Source of the DNA: Oscillospiraceae bacterium
Lineage (GTDB): Bacteria; Bacillota; Clostridia; Oscillospirales; CAG-272
Direction of reading: 5' to 3'
Assembly (NCBI GenBank): GCA_015065385.1
Contig: SVQK01000061.1
Span: 1-45,843, forward strand
DNA: 45,843 nucleotides
The position numbers and the translations under genes were made by a program. The notes under the pieces were generated by a model, which saw only the letters and a list, made by a program, of their open reading frames with translations, did not search any database and was not told where the DNA came from. Of the stretch, positions 38,913-45,843 are shown piece by piece (position 1 is the stretch's first letter; each line of letters begins with the position of its first letter).

Positions 38913-41285
38913 ATGAACGCAAAAGCACTGTACACACTGGAATTCGACAAGATCCTCGAAATGCTGGCGGCGGTGTGCCAGACGGAAGGCGCGGCGGAAT
39001 CCGCGAGACATCTGACGCCTTCCTCCGACATCGAGAAGGTCATGAAAAAACAGCGGCAGACCACCGACGCAAAGACGCTAATCGGCATCAAAGGCCTGCC
39101 TTCGTTCGGACGGGTGAAGGATATCCGCGAGAGCGTGGAGCGGGCGGAGAAGGACGCCGTTCTGTCCCTGAGAGAGCTGCTCGACTGCGCTGGTGTGCTC
39201 CGTACGGCCCGGTCCCTGCTCGATTATGTCAAGAGCGACCGGACGCCCGACACCTCCCTCGCCGAGATTTTCGACCGCCTGACGCCGAACCGCGCGCTGG
39301 AGGAGAAAATCACCCGCTCCATCGTGGCGGAGGATTTCGTGGCGGACGAGGCGTCCCCGGAGCTTTCCGATATCCGGCGGAAAAAGCGGAACACCGACGC
39401 GAAGATCAAGGAGATCCTCCAACGCTACACCTCCGGCCAGTCCAAGTATCTGCAGGAAAACATCGTCACCACCCGCGGAGGCCGTTTCGTTGTTCCCGTC
39501 AAGGCGGAATACCGGAACGAGGTCAAGGGCCTTGTCCACGACACCTCCTCCTCCGGCGCGACGGTCTTCATCGAACCCATGGCGGTCGTGGAGGCCAACA
39601 ACGAGCTGCGCGAGCTCGAAGCCAGAGAAGCGCGGGAGATCGAACGGATCCTCCGCGATCTTTCTGCGGGCGTCGCCGTGAACGCGCAGACCATGAACCT
39701 CAACTATCTGAATATCACGGAGCTGGCCTTCATTTTCGCGTGCGGTGAGCTGTCCTATCAGATGAACGCCGCGCCGCCGAAGATCTCCGACAAAAAGATC
39801 ATCGAACTGTATCGCGCCCGCCATCCCCTGCTCGACAAGAAGACGGTCGTTCCCGTGTCCGTGACCCTCGGGCGGGATTATAAAATGGTGGTGATCACCG
39901 GCCCGAACACCGGAGGAAAAACGGTGACGCTCAAAACTCTCGGACTCTTCGCCCTCATGACGCAGGCGGGATTGCACATCCCGGCGGACGACACCTCCGT
40001 CATGGGCGTATTCGACGAGGTTTTCTCCGATATCGGCGACGAGCAGTCCATCGAGCAGTCCCTGTCCACCTTCTCCTCCCATATGAAGGGGATCGTCACC
40101 ATCATGGACAAAATGACCGAGAACTCCCTTGTGCTCTTCGACGAGCTCGGCGCGGGCACGGATCCCGTGGAAGGCGCGGCGCTGGCCATGGCGATCCTCG
40201 AGGAAGCCCGGCTGGGCGGGACTCTCTGCGCGGCGACGACGCACTACGCGGAGCTGAAAGCCTACGCGCTGGAAACGGAGGGCGTGGTGAATGCCTCCTG
40301 CGAATTCGACGTGGAGACGCTCCGGCCCACTTACCGCCTGATCATCGGCACCCCCGGGAAATCGAACGCATTCGCCATCTCCGAAAAGCTGGGACTCTCC
40401 CCCGCCATCGTGGCCCGCGCGGAACGGTTTGTGGACACGGGCTCGCGCAATTTCGAGAATGTGATCCAGAAGTTGGAAGAGACCCGGAAGGAACTGGAAA
40501 AGGAAAAGAGCGCGGAGGAAAAATCCCGCCGGGAATTCGAAGAATACCGCGCGAAATCCGAAGCGGAGCTGAAAAGCCGTCTCGCCGGAGCCGAAAAAGA
40601 AGCCGACAGGATGCGCAAGAAGGCACAGGAGCTTCTGGACGGCGCGCGCGCGACCTCCGAATACGTTATCGCCGAGCTCGAAAAGGCAAAGAAGGAAAAG
40701 GAATCCGAGCGGTTTGGGGACGCCATCGCCGAGGCGAAGAAGAACGCGAGAGCCAGAGTCCGCGAATACGACGACCGGATGAATCCCGTCATCGGGGCGG
40801 ACGACGACGCGGATTACGTTCTGCCGCGGCCTCTGAAAAAGGGTGACGTCATCCGGCACCGGAATCTCGGCACGCAGGGCGTCGTTCTCGAGGATCCGGA
40901 CAAGAACGGGAACCTGAGCGTCCGCATGGGAGCGGTGAAGATGCGGGTCAGCGAAAAGGACCTGCGGCTCGTGGAGGACGCGGAAGAGGCGAAGAAGGCC
41001 CAGCAGAAAAAAGAAGCGCGTGCGCGGGCGCAGGTCACGAAGTCCTTCAAGCTGGAATGCGACGTGCGCGGCATGACGGGCGAGGAAGCGTGGTTCGTGG
41101 TGGATCAGTATATCGACTCCGCCATCGTCGCCGGGGTGCATCAGGCTACGGTCATTCACGGCAAGGGAACCGGCGCGCTCCGGAACGCTTTGCAGAATCA
41201 GTTCAAGCATGACAAGAGAGTCAAGTCCTTCCGGGCCGGCGCGTACGGCGAGGGAGACTACGGCGTGACGGTGCTCGAGCTGTGA
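38913..41285 (+). CDS. mutS2: MutS2 endonuclease/ATPase
   Basis: This is a 790-residue MutS2. It contains the MutS core with lever helices, the Walker A GPNTGGKT (330-337), DELGAGTDP, a long charged coiled coil (about 510-620), a KOW-like segment (PLKKGDVIRHRNLG) and the C-terminal Smr nuclease domain (from about 710: DVRGMTGEEA, then VIHGKGTGALRNAL). It lacks the mismatch-recognition domain I of MutS. MutS2 blocks homologous recombination and splits collided ribosomes in Firmicutes. GAGGTAACC precedes the ATG. No clear promoter is seen in the 83 nt left of it. Confidence 0.96.
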   Translation: MNAKALYTLEFDKILEMLAAVCQTEGAAESARHLTPSSDIEKVMKKQRQTTDAKTLIGIKGLPSFGRVKDIRESVERAEKDAVLSLRELLDCAGVLRTARSLLDYVKSDRTPDTSLAEIFDRLTPNRALEEKITRSIVAEDFVADEASPELSDIRRKKRNTDAKIKEILQRYTSGQSKYLQENIVTTRGGRFVVPVKAEYRNEVKGLVHDTSSSGATVFIEPMAVVEANNELRELEAREAREIERILRDLSAGVAVNAQTMNLNYLNITELAFIFACGELSYQMNAAPPKISDKKIIELYRARHPLLDKKTVVPVSVTLGRDYKMVVITGPNTGGKTVTLKTLGLFALMTQAGLHIPADDTSVMGVFDEVFSDIGDEQSIEQSLSTFSSHMKGIVTIMDKMTENSLVLFDELGAGTDPVEGAALAMAILEEARLGGTLCAATTHYAELKAYALETEGVVNASCEFDVETLRPTYRLIIGTPGKSNAFAISEKLGLSPAIVARAERFVDTGSRNFENVIQKLEETRKELEKEKSAEEKSRREFEEYRAKSEAELKSRLAGAEKEADRMRKKAQELLDGARATSEYVIAELEKAKKEKESERFGDAIAEAKKNARARVREYDDRMNPVIGADDDADYVLPRPLKKGDVIRHRNLGTQGVVLEDPDKNGNLSVRMGAVKMRVSEKDLRLVEDAEEAKKAQQKKEARARAQVTKSFKLECDVRGMTGEEAWFVVDQYIDSAIVAGVHQATVIHGKGTGALRNALQNQFKHDKRVKSFRAGAYGEGDYGVTVLEL

Positions 41286-41387
41286 TTCCTGTAACGGCTT
41301 TGTTGATAAAGTGTAAATTTTTGCGTTTTGCCGGATAAAAAGCGGACAATCCTCCCCCCCGCGCGCCGGTTTTTCCGCCGGTATGGA

Positions 41388-41416
41388 TTGCAAACGGGAG
41401 GAAATAGTGCTATAAT
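41388..41416 (+). promoter_or_regulatory. Sigma-A promoter of the rhamnose operon
   Basis: -35 TTGCAA (41388-41393), 17-nt spacer ending in AGTGC, perfect -10 TATAAT (41411-41416). A cytosine run and GCGCGC tract lies just upstream (41351-41368). Confidence 0.75.
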
Positions 41417-41472
41417 AAGATGATGCCGTTTCCCGACAACGGACGGACGAGTTTTGTTTTGGAGTGAATGCT

Positions 41473-42336
41473 ATGGTCAGATTCAGACTCAGCGCGTTTT
41501 CGGACGAATATTCCGCAGCCCTCGACGAACAGATCGAAGGACTGCTTGCCAATCATGTGAAAATGACGGAGGTGCGCGGCGTGGACGGGACAAACGTCTC
41601 CGACCTGACACCCGCGGAGGCTTCCGACGTAAAAAGAAAGCTGGATGCGAACGGGATCACCGTTTCAGCCGTCGGCTCTCCCATCGGAAAGATCGGGATC
41701 ACCGAACCGATGGAGCCGCATCTCGACAAGCTGAAAAACACCTGCGAGCTGGCTTCCGTGCTCGGTACGGGCCGCATCCGCATGTTCTCCTTCTATATCC
41801 CGGACGGGAAATACGAGGAGTACCGCGGAGAGGTGATCGACCGCATGGGGAAGATGCTGGATACCGCGGACGAATACGGCGTTCAGCTCTGCCATGAAAA
41901 CGAGAAGGGCATCTACGGCGACATTCCCGCCCGGTGTGTGGATCTTCTCAGGACCTTCAGGGGACGGCTCGGCTGCGTGTTTGATCCCGCCAACTTCATT
42001 CAGTGCGGAGCGGCTCCCTTCGAGGACGCTTACGAGCAGCTCAAGCACTTTATCACCTATATGCACATCAAGGATGCTCTCGCAAACGGGACCATCGTCC
42101 CCGCGGGAATGGGAACCGGCGGGATCCCGGAGATCCTCTCCCTGATCAACATGGCGAAGACGGGCGATTTCGTGCTGACCGTGGAACCCCATCTGCGGGT
42201 GTTCGCCGGTCTTGAAAAGCTGGAGGGCGGGCCGAGAACCGCGCTCGGCAACGCGTACGAGACGTCTGCGGAGGCGTTCTCCGCGGCGGTGGAGCACCTG
42301 AGATGGTGCCTGCCCCGCACGGCTCAGTCTCTTTGA
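41473..42336 (+). CDS. Xylose-isomerase-like TIM-barrel sugar isomerase/epimerase
   Basis: This is a 287-residue AP-endonuclease-2-type TIM barrel. Metal ligands expected for the family can be placed: Glu in LCHENEKGIYGD, Asp in CVFDPANFI, His in YMHIKDA and Glu in LTVEPHL. Such proteins isomerise or epimerise sugars or sugar phosphates. It starts at the ATG 41473, with GGAG 8 nt upstream; the GTG at 41464 overlaps that site. It stands first in the rhamnose operon, 55 nt before rhaB, so it probably handles rhamnose, rhamnulose or a related deoxysugar. Confidence 0.85.
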   Translation: MVRFRLSAFSDEYSAALDEQIEGLLANHVKMTEVRGVDGTNVSDLTPAEASDVKRKLDANGITVSAVGSPIGKIGITEPMEPHLDKLKNTCELASVLGTGRIRMFSFYIPDGKYEEYRGEVIDRMGKMLDTADEYGVQLCHENEKGIYGDIPARCVDLLRTFRGRLGCVFDPANFIQCGAAPFEDAYEQLKHFITYMHIKDALANGTIVPAGMGTGGIPEILSLINMAKTGDFVLTVEPHLRVFAGLEKLEGGPRTALGNAYETSAEAFSAAVEHLRWCLPRTAQSL

Positions 42337-42391
42337 GCGGCGTGAGGCGGACTTTCCACAACAGCACCTGATTTCCGGAAGGAGATACAAT

Positions 42392-43873
42392 ATGGCTATG
42401 AAGAAAATGCTTGCCGTTGACCTCGGAGCCTCGAGCGGGCGCGGGATCATCGGCGGATTCGACGGAGAGCGGTTCACGCTGGAAGAGATCCATCGGTTTT
42501 CGAACGATCCGGTGATGATGCCCGGCGGATTCTTCTGGGATACCCTGAGACTGCTCTTTGAAATCAAGACGGCGATCCTGAAAGCGTCCCACGCGGGCGG
42601 GATCGAGTCCGTCGGCATTGACACCTGGGGCGTGGACTACGGCTATCTGGACAAAACCGGGACGCTGCTCTCCAATCCCTACCACTATCGGGACGTGCGC
42701 ACGGACGGCATCCAGCCCTATGTGTTCGACAAGATGGCGCCCCGGAGCGAGATTTACGGCAAGACGGGCATCCAGTCCCTGAACTTCAATACGCTGTATC
42801 AGATCGCCGCGGATCTGAGAGACCGTCCGTGGGTCGTGGAGAACGCGGAGTGCCTGCTCCACATGCCCGACCTTCTCGGCTACCTTCTGACCGGCGAGAA
42901 GAGCAGCGAATACACCATCGTATCCACAGGCGCCCTTCTGGACGCGAAAAAGCGCGACTACGCGTGGGATCTTCTCGAAAAATGCGGCGTCCCCGCAAGA
43001 CTGCTCCGCCCCGTGGTCCAGCCCGGATATGACATGGGCGGCCTGCTCCCCTCCATCGAGGAGGAGACGGGCAACACCGGCGCGCGGCTTCTGAAGGTTG
43101 CGGGACACGACACGGCTTCCGCTGTTCTCTCCGTGCCCGCCGTGGACGACGGATTCCTCTACATCTCCAGCGGCACCTGGTCCCTTATGGGGATCGAATC
43201 TCCGGAGCCGGTGCTGACGGACCTCTCCGAAAAGTACGACTTCACCAACGAAGGCGGAGTCGCCGGAACCATCCGCGTGCTCAAGAACATCATGGGCCTG
43301 TGGATCGAGCAGGAATCCCGCCGTCAGTGGAAACGGGAAGGGAAGAACTTCACCTTCGACGAGCTCTCCGAAATGGCGCTTGCCTCGAAGCCCCTGCAGT
43401 CCATCGTCAACCCCGACGATCCCTCCTTCTCCACAGCCGGCAATATGCCGAAACGGATCTGCGAATACTGCGAAAAGACCGGACAGCACGTTCCCGAGAC
43501 CATCGGCGAGATCGTGCGCTGCATCTTCGAGTCCCTCGCGCTCCGATACCGCTGGACCGCTGAAAAACTGGAGGGAATGACGGGAAAGAAGTACCCGGTC
43601 ATCAACATCGTCGGCGGCGGCACGAAGGAAGTCATGCTGTCCCAGTTCGCCGCGGATGCCTCCCACCGCCGCGTTTCGGCCGGTCCCGTGGAGGCCACGA
43701 CCCTCGGCAACATCGCCATGCAGTGCATCGCGCAGGGCGAGATCAAGGATATCTGGGAAGCGCGGAAAATCATCCGCTCCTCCTTCGAGATTCAGGAATA
43801 CGAACCCGACGCCGCGACAGCATCCGCCTGGGACGACGCCTACGGCCGCTTCCTCACCCTCATCGGCGAATGA
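42392..43873 (+). CDS. rhaB: Rhamnulokinase
   Basis: This is a 493-residue FGGY-type kinase. The first ATP/sugar loop is AVDLGASSGRG, followed by the rhamnulokinase block VGIDTWGVDYGYLD; the second domain has VAGHDTASAV, YISSGTWSLMGIE and NIVGGGTKEVMLSQFAADA. It phosphorylates L-rhamnulose at C1 (EC 2.7.1.5). GGAAGGAG lies 7 nt before the ATG. It is followed by rhaA after 110 nt. Confidence 0.95.
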   Translation: MAMKKMLAVDLGASSGRGIIGGFDGERFTLEEIHRFSNDPVMMPGGFFWDTLRLLFEIKTAILKASHAGGIESVGIDTWGVDYGYLDKTGTLLSNPYHYRDVRTDGIQPYVFDKMAPRSEIYGKTGIQSLNFNTLYQIAADLRDRPWVVENAECLLHMPDLLGYLLTGEKSSEYTIVSTGALLDAKKRDYAWDLLEKCGVPARLLRPVVQPGYDMGGLLPSIEEETGNTGARLLKVAGHDTASAVLSVPAVDDGFLYISSGTWSLMGIESPEPVLTDLSEKYDFTNEGGVAGTIRVLKNIMGLWIEQESRRQWKREGKNFTFDELSEMALASKPLQSIVNPDDPSFSTAGNMPKRICEYCEKTGQHVPETIGEIVRCIFESLALRYRWTAEKLEGMTGKKYPVINIVGGGTKEVMLSQFAADASHRRVSAGPVEATTLGNIAMQCIAQGEIKDIWEARKIIRSSFEIQEYEPDAATASAWDDAYGRFLTLIGE

Positions 43874-43983
43874 TTCCTTCACATACTTCCATCCGTTCGG
43901 ACAATCCCGGAGGCGGCGTCCCGCCCCGGTTTCCATAAGGCCCGGCAGACAGGTCCGGAGCAGACACAGCAAAGGAGAACAAT

Positions 43984-45240
43984 ATGCTGAACACCGAAAA
44001 AGCCCTCGAAATCGCGCGGAACGTTTACGGAAAATACGGCGTCGATGTGGACGCGGCCCTCGAAAAGGCGGCGAAAACCCCGGTTTCCATCCAGTGCTGG
44101 CAGGGAGACGACGTCGGCGGCTTCGAGGCGGTTGACGGCGATCTGACCGGCGGCATCCAGTCCACCGGCAACTATCCCGGAAAAGCCCGCAACATCGACG
44201 AGCTGAGAAAAGACTTTGAGTTCGCCAAGTCCCTGATCCCCGGAAAGAAGCACCTCGCCCTCCACGCCATCTATCTGGACGCGGGCGGCAAGAAGGTCGC
44301 GCGGAACGAGATCGGGCCGGAGCACTTCACCTCATGGATCGACTGGGCGAAGGAGAACGACATTGGCCTGGACTACAACCCGACCTTCTTCTCCCATCCC
44401 CTGTCCTCGAGCGGCTTTACTCTTTCCTCCGACGACGAGGGCATCCGGAAATTCTGGGTCGAACACGGCATCCTCTCCCGCAAGGTCAGCGAATCCTTCG
44501 GCAAAGCGCTCGGCGAACCCTCCTGCAACAACTTCTGGGTTCCGGACGGCTTCAAGGATATCCCCGTGAACCGCGCGAAGAAGAGAGAGAATCTGGCGAG
44601 ATCCTACGATGAGATCTTCGCCGAGCCCATCTCCAAGGAATACAACCTCGACGCCGTGGAATCCAAGCTCTTCGGCATCGGCCTTGAAAGCTGCACCATC
44701 GGTTCCAACGAATTCTACATGGGCTGCGCGATGAAGCACGACGTCCTCCTGACGCTGGACACCGGACACTTCCATCCCACTGAAATCGTATCCGACAAGT
44801 TCTCGGCGGCCCTCCAGTATATCGGCGGCATCATGCTCCATGTATCCCGCCCCGTCCGCTGGGATTCCGACCACGTTGTCATTCTGGACGACGAGCTCAA
44901 GACCCTCGCCTGCGAGATCAACCGCGGCGGCTATCAGGACCGCGTTCACATCGGTCTGGACTTCTTCGACGGCTCCATCAACCGGATCGCCTGCTGGGCC
45001 ATCGGCGCGCGGAGCATGGAGAAAGCGATTCTCTGGGCCGCCCTCGAACCCGTCGAAATGCTCCAGAAATTTGAAGCGGAAGGCGACTACACCTCCCGTC
45101 TGGCTTACCTCGAAGAGCTGAAGACCCTGCCGTTCGGCCTTGTCTGGGACGCGTACTGCGAGAAGCAGGGCGTGCCGGCGGGCGACAGCTGGATCCCCAT
45201 GATGAAGAAGTACGAAGCGGACGTTCTCTCCGCGCGCTGA
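43984..45240 (+). CDS. rhaA: L-rhamnose isomerase
   Basis: This is a 418-residue protein, the normal RhaA length (about 419). It converts L-rhamnose to L-rhamnulose (EC 5.3.1.14) with two divalent metals in a TIM barrel. Family blocks: SIQCWQGDDVGGFE, TGNYPG, LDYNPTFFSHP, GIGLESCTIGSNEFY, LLTLDTGHFHPTE and RWDSDHVVILDDE. AAAGGAG lies before the ATG. It supplies the substrate of rhaB upstream. Confidence 0.97.
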   Translation: MLNTEKALEIARNVYGKYGVDVDAALEKAAKTPVSIQCWQGDDVGGFEAVDGDLTGGIQSTGNYPGKARNIDELRKDFEFAKSLIPGKKHLALHAIYLDAGGKKVARNEIGPEHFTSWIDWAKENDIGLDYNPTFFSHPLSSSGFTLSSDDEGIRKFWVEHGILSRKVSESFGKALGEPSCNNFWVPDGFKDIPVNRAKKRENLARSYDEIFAEPISKEYNLDAVESKLFGIGLESCTIGSNEFYMGCAMKHDVLLTLDTGHFHPTEIVSDKFSAALQYIGGIMLHVSRPVRWDSDHVVILDDELKTLACEINRGGYQDRVHIGLDFFDGSINRIACWAIGARSMEKAILWAALEPVEMLQKFEAEGDYTSRLAYLEELKTLPFGLVWDAYCEKQGVPAGDSWIPMMKKYEADVLSAR

Positions 45241-45243
45241 ACG

Positions 45244-45843
45244 ATGAAAAGACCCGGCATGAAAAGAATCGCCGCAGTCCTGTCAGCGTTCCTGCTCCTC
45301 CCCTCCTGCGGCGTTCTGGAAATGCGAGAGGCCCAACCCGAAACCGAAGCCGCCTCCGACGGACTGCTCAGTCAGGCCCGCCGGAGCGCGGAGGCAGAGG
45401 ACAAATCGCCCGGACTGCAATTATACGCGACGCCCCCCGAGGTGGAGGAGAACCCGACCTTGACGTTTGCCTTCGCGGGGGACATCCTCATCGATACCTT
45501 TATCATTTCCGACGCGGCGAAGAAGGCCGGGGCGGGGCAGAGCTACAGCTTTCTCCGCACGGTTTCCGGCGTCTACCGGAGCCTTGAGACGGCGGATGTG
45601 ACCGTGGGATTCGATTCCTCTGCGGTACATCCGAAGGGGGATAACGATCCCACGCACCGCACGCCGTCGGAGGCCCTTGAAACCCTTTCCAACGCCGGAT
45701 ACGACGTGCTGAACACGCTGGAATGGAACGACGGGGACGAGCTCCTCGGCCAGTACGGGATCCGGTCGGTCAATACCGCGGCGGACGGCGTCAATTCCGT
45801 GCTGATCTCGGAAAACGATCTGACCGTCGCGCTGCTCACCGTC
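45244..45843 (+). CDS. CapA-like lipoprotein (cut by window end)
   Basis: Two hundred codons are visible. A short N-terminus leads to a lipoprotein signal ending in LLLPSC (Cys22), so the protein is outside and membrane-tethered. An Ala/Glu-rich linker (about 30-70) precedes a PGA_cap/CapA domain, recognised by LTFAFAGDILIDTFIISDA, ADVTVGFDSSAV and NAGYDVLNTLEWN. Normal CapA proteins have NLE and ANNH at these two places (metal binding); here both are changed, so catalysis may be lost or altered. Start: ATG 45244 has no clear ribosome site and overlaps the rhaA end region; the ATG at 45259 is an alternative. Confidence 0.7.
   Translation, partial: MKRPGMKRIAAVLSAFLLLPSCGVLEMREAQPETEAASDGLLSQARRSAEAEDKSPGLQLYATPPEVEENPTLTFAFAGDILIDTFIISDAAKKAGAGQSYSFLRTVSGVYRSLETADVTVGFDSSAVHPKGDNDPTHRTPSEALETLSNAGYDVLNTLEWNDGDELLGQYGIRSVNTAADGVNSVLISENDLTVALLTV

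Noticed and set aside
1..45843. tRNA genes, CRISPR arrays, prophage or integrase sites
   Set aside because: No cloverleaf with TTCGA-type T-arm and CCA end, no regular short repeats with spacers and no phage structural genes were seen; a tRNAscan run would settle it.

Overview
This window is a GC-rich stretch of a Gram-positive, endospore-lineage bacterium, most likely an uncultured gut or rumen Clostridia (Bacillota). The reasons are: the Firmicutes block yqfC-yqfD-phoH-ybeY-era-recO, a YlbJ-like sporulation membrane protein, MutS2 with a Smr domain, strong AGGAGG-type ribosome sites, lipoprotein signals, and textbook sigma-A promoters that nearly all have a 17-nt spacer. Nothing resembling a tRNA, rRNA, CRISPR array, prophage or replication origin was seen.

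Layout. (1) 1-1.1 kb: the cut-off end of an IS630-type transposase and an AT-richer orphan gene, a small mobile or foreign edge. (2) 1.15-13.2 kb: a plant-glycan region with GH51 and GH127 arabinofuranosidases, a GH10 xylanase, a GH172 (DUF2961) enzyme, a GH29-like fucosidase and a URO-D-like protein. All lack signal peptides, which suggests intracellular processing of imported arabinoxylan-type oligosaccharides. A thiaminase-I-like protein and a PlsC-like acyltransferase are interspersed. Genes lie on both strands, mostly with their own promoter. (3) 13.4-21.2 kb: a four-gene cell-surface operon bounded by a promoter and a terminator. It encodes a lipoprotein D,D-dipeptidase (VanX type), a membrane-anchored RCC1-repeat protein, a 1150-residue Ig-repeat/transglutaminase protein and a small lipoprotein. 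This is the best candidate for an undescribed system. (4) 21.2-27.5 kb: an ECF sigma factor with a membrane-spanning partner (minus strand), divergent from a three-gene ABC exporter-type operon whose promoter spacer is an inverted repeat. (5) 27.6-31.6 kb: an SGNH hydrolase, a ZIP metal transporter behind a long structured leader, and a minus-strand operon of a small Cys-rich protein, RF2 and a SpoU methyltransferase.

(6) 31.6-41.3 kb: conserved core: ylbJ-like, yqfC, yqfD, phoH, ybeY, era, recO, an XRE regulator with a probable autoregulatory palindrome, and mutS2. (7) 41.4-45.8 kb: an L-rhamnose operon (TIM-barrel isomerase/epimerase, rhamnulokinase, rhamnose isomerase), followed by a CapA-like lipoprotein cut by the window end.

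Together the window describes a fermentative polysaccharide user that takes up plant pentose, fucose and rhamnose-containing oligosaccharides, and that has an elaborate envelope-remodelling and envelope-sensing set. Assignments rest on motifs read by eye; no database search was possible.
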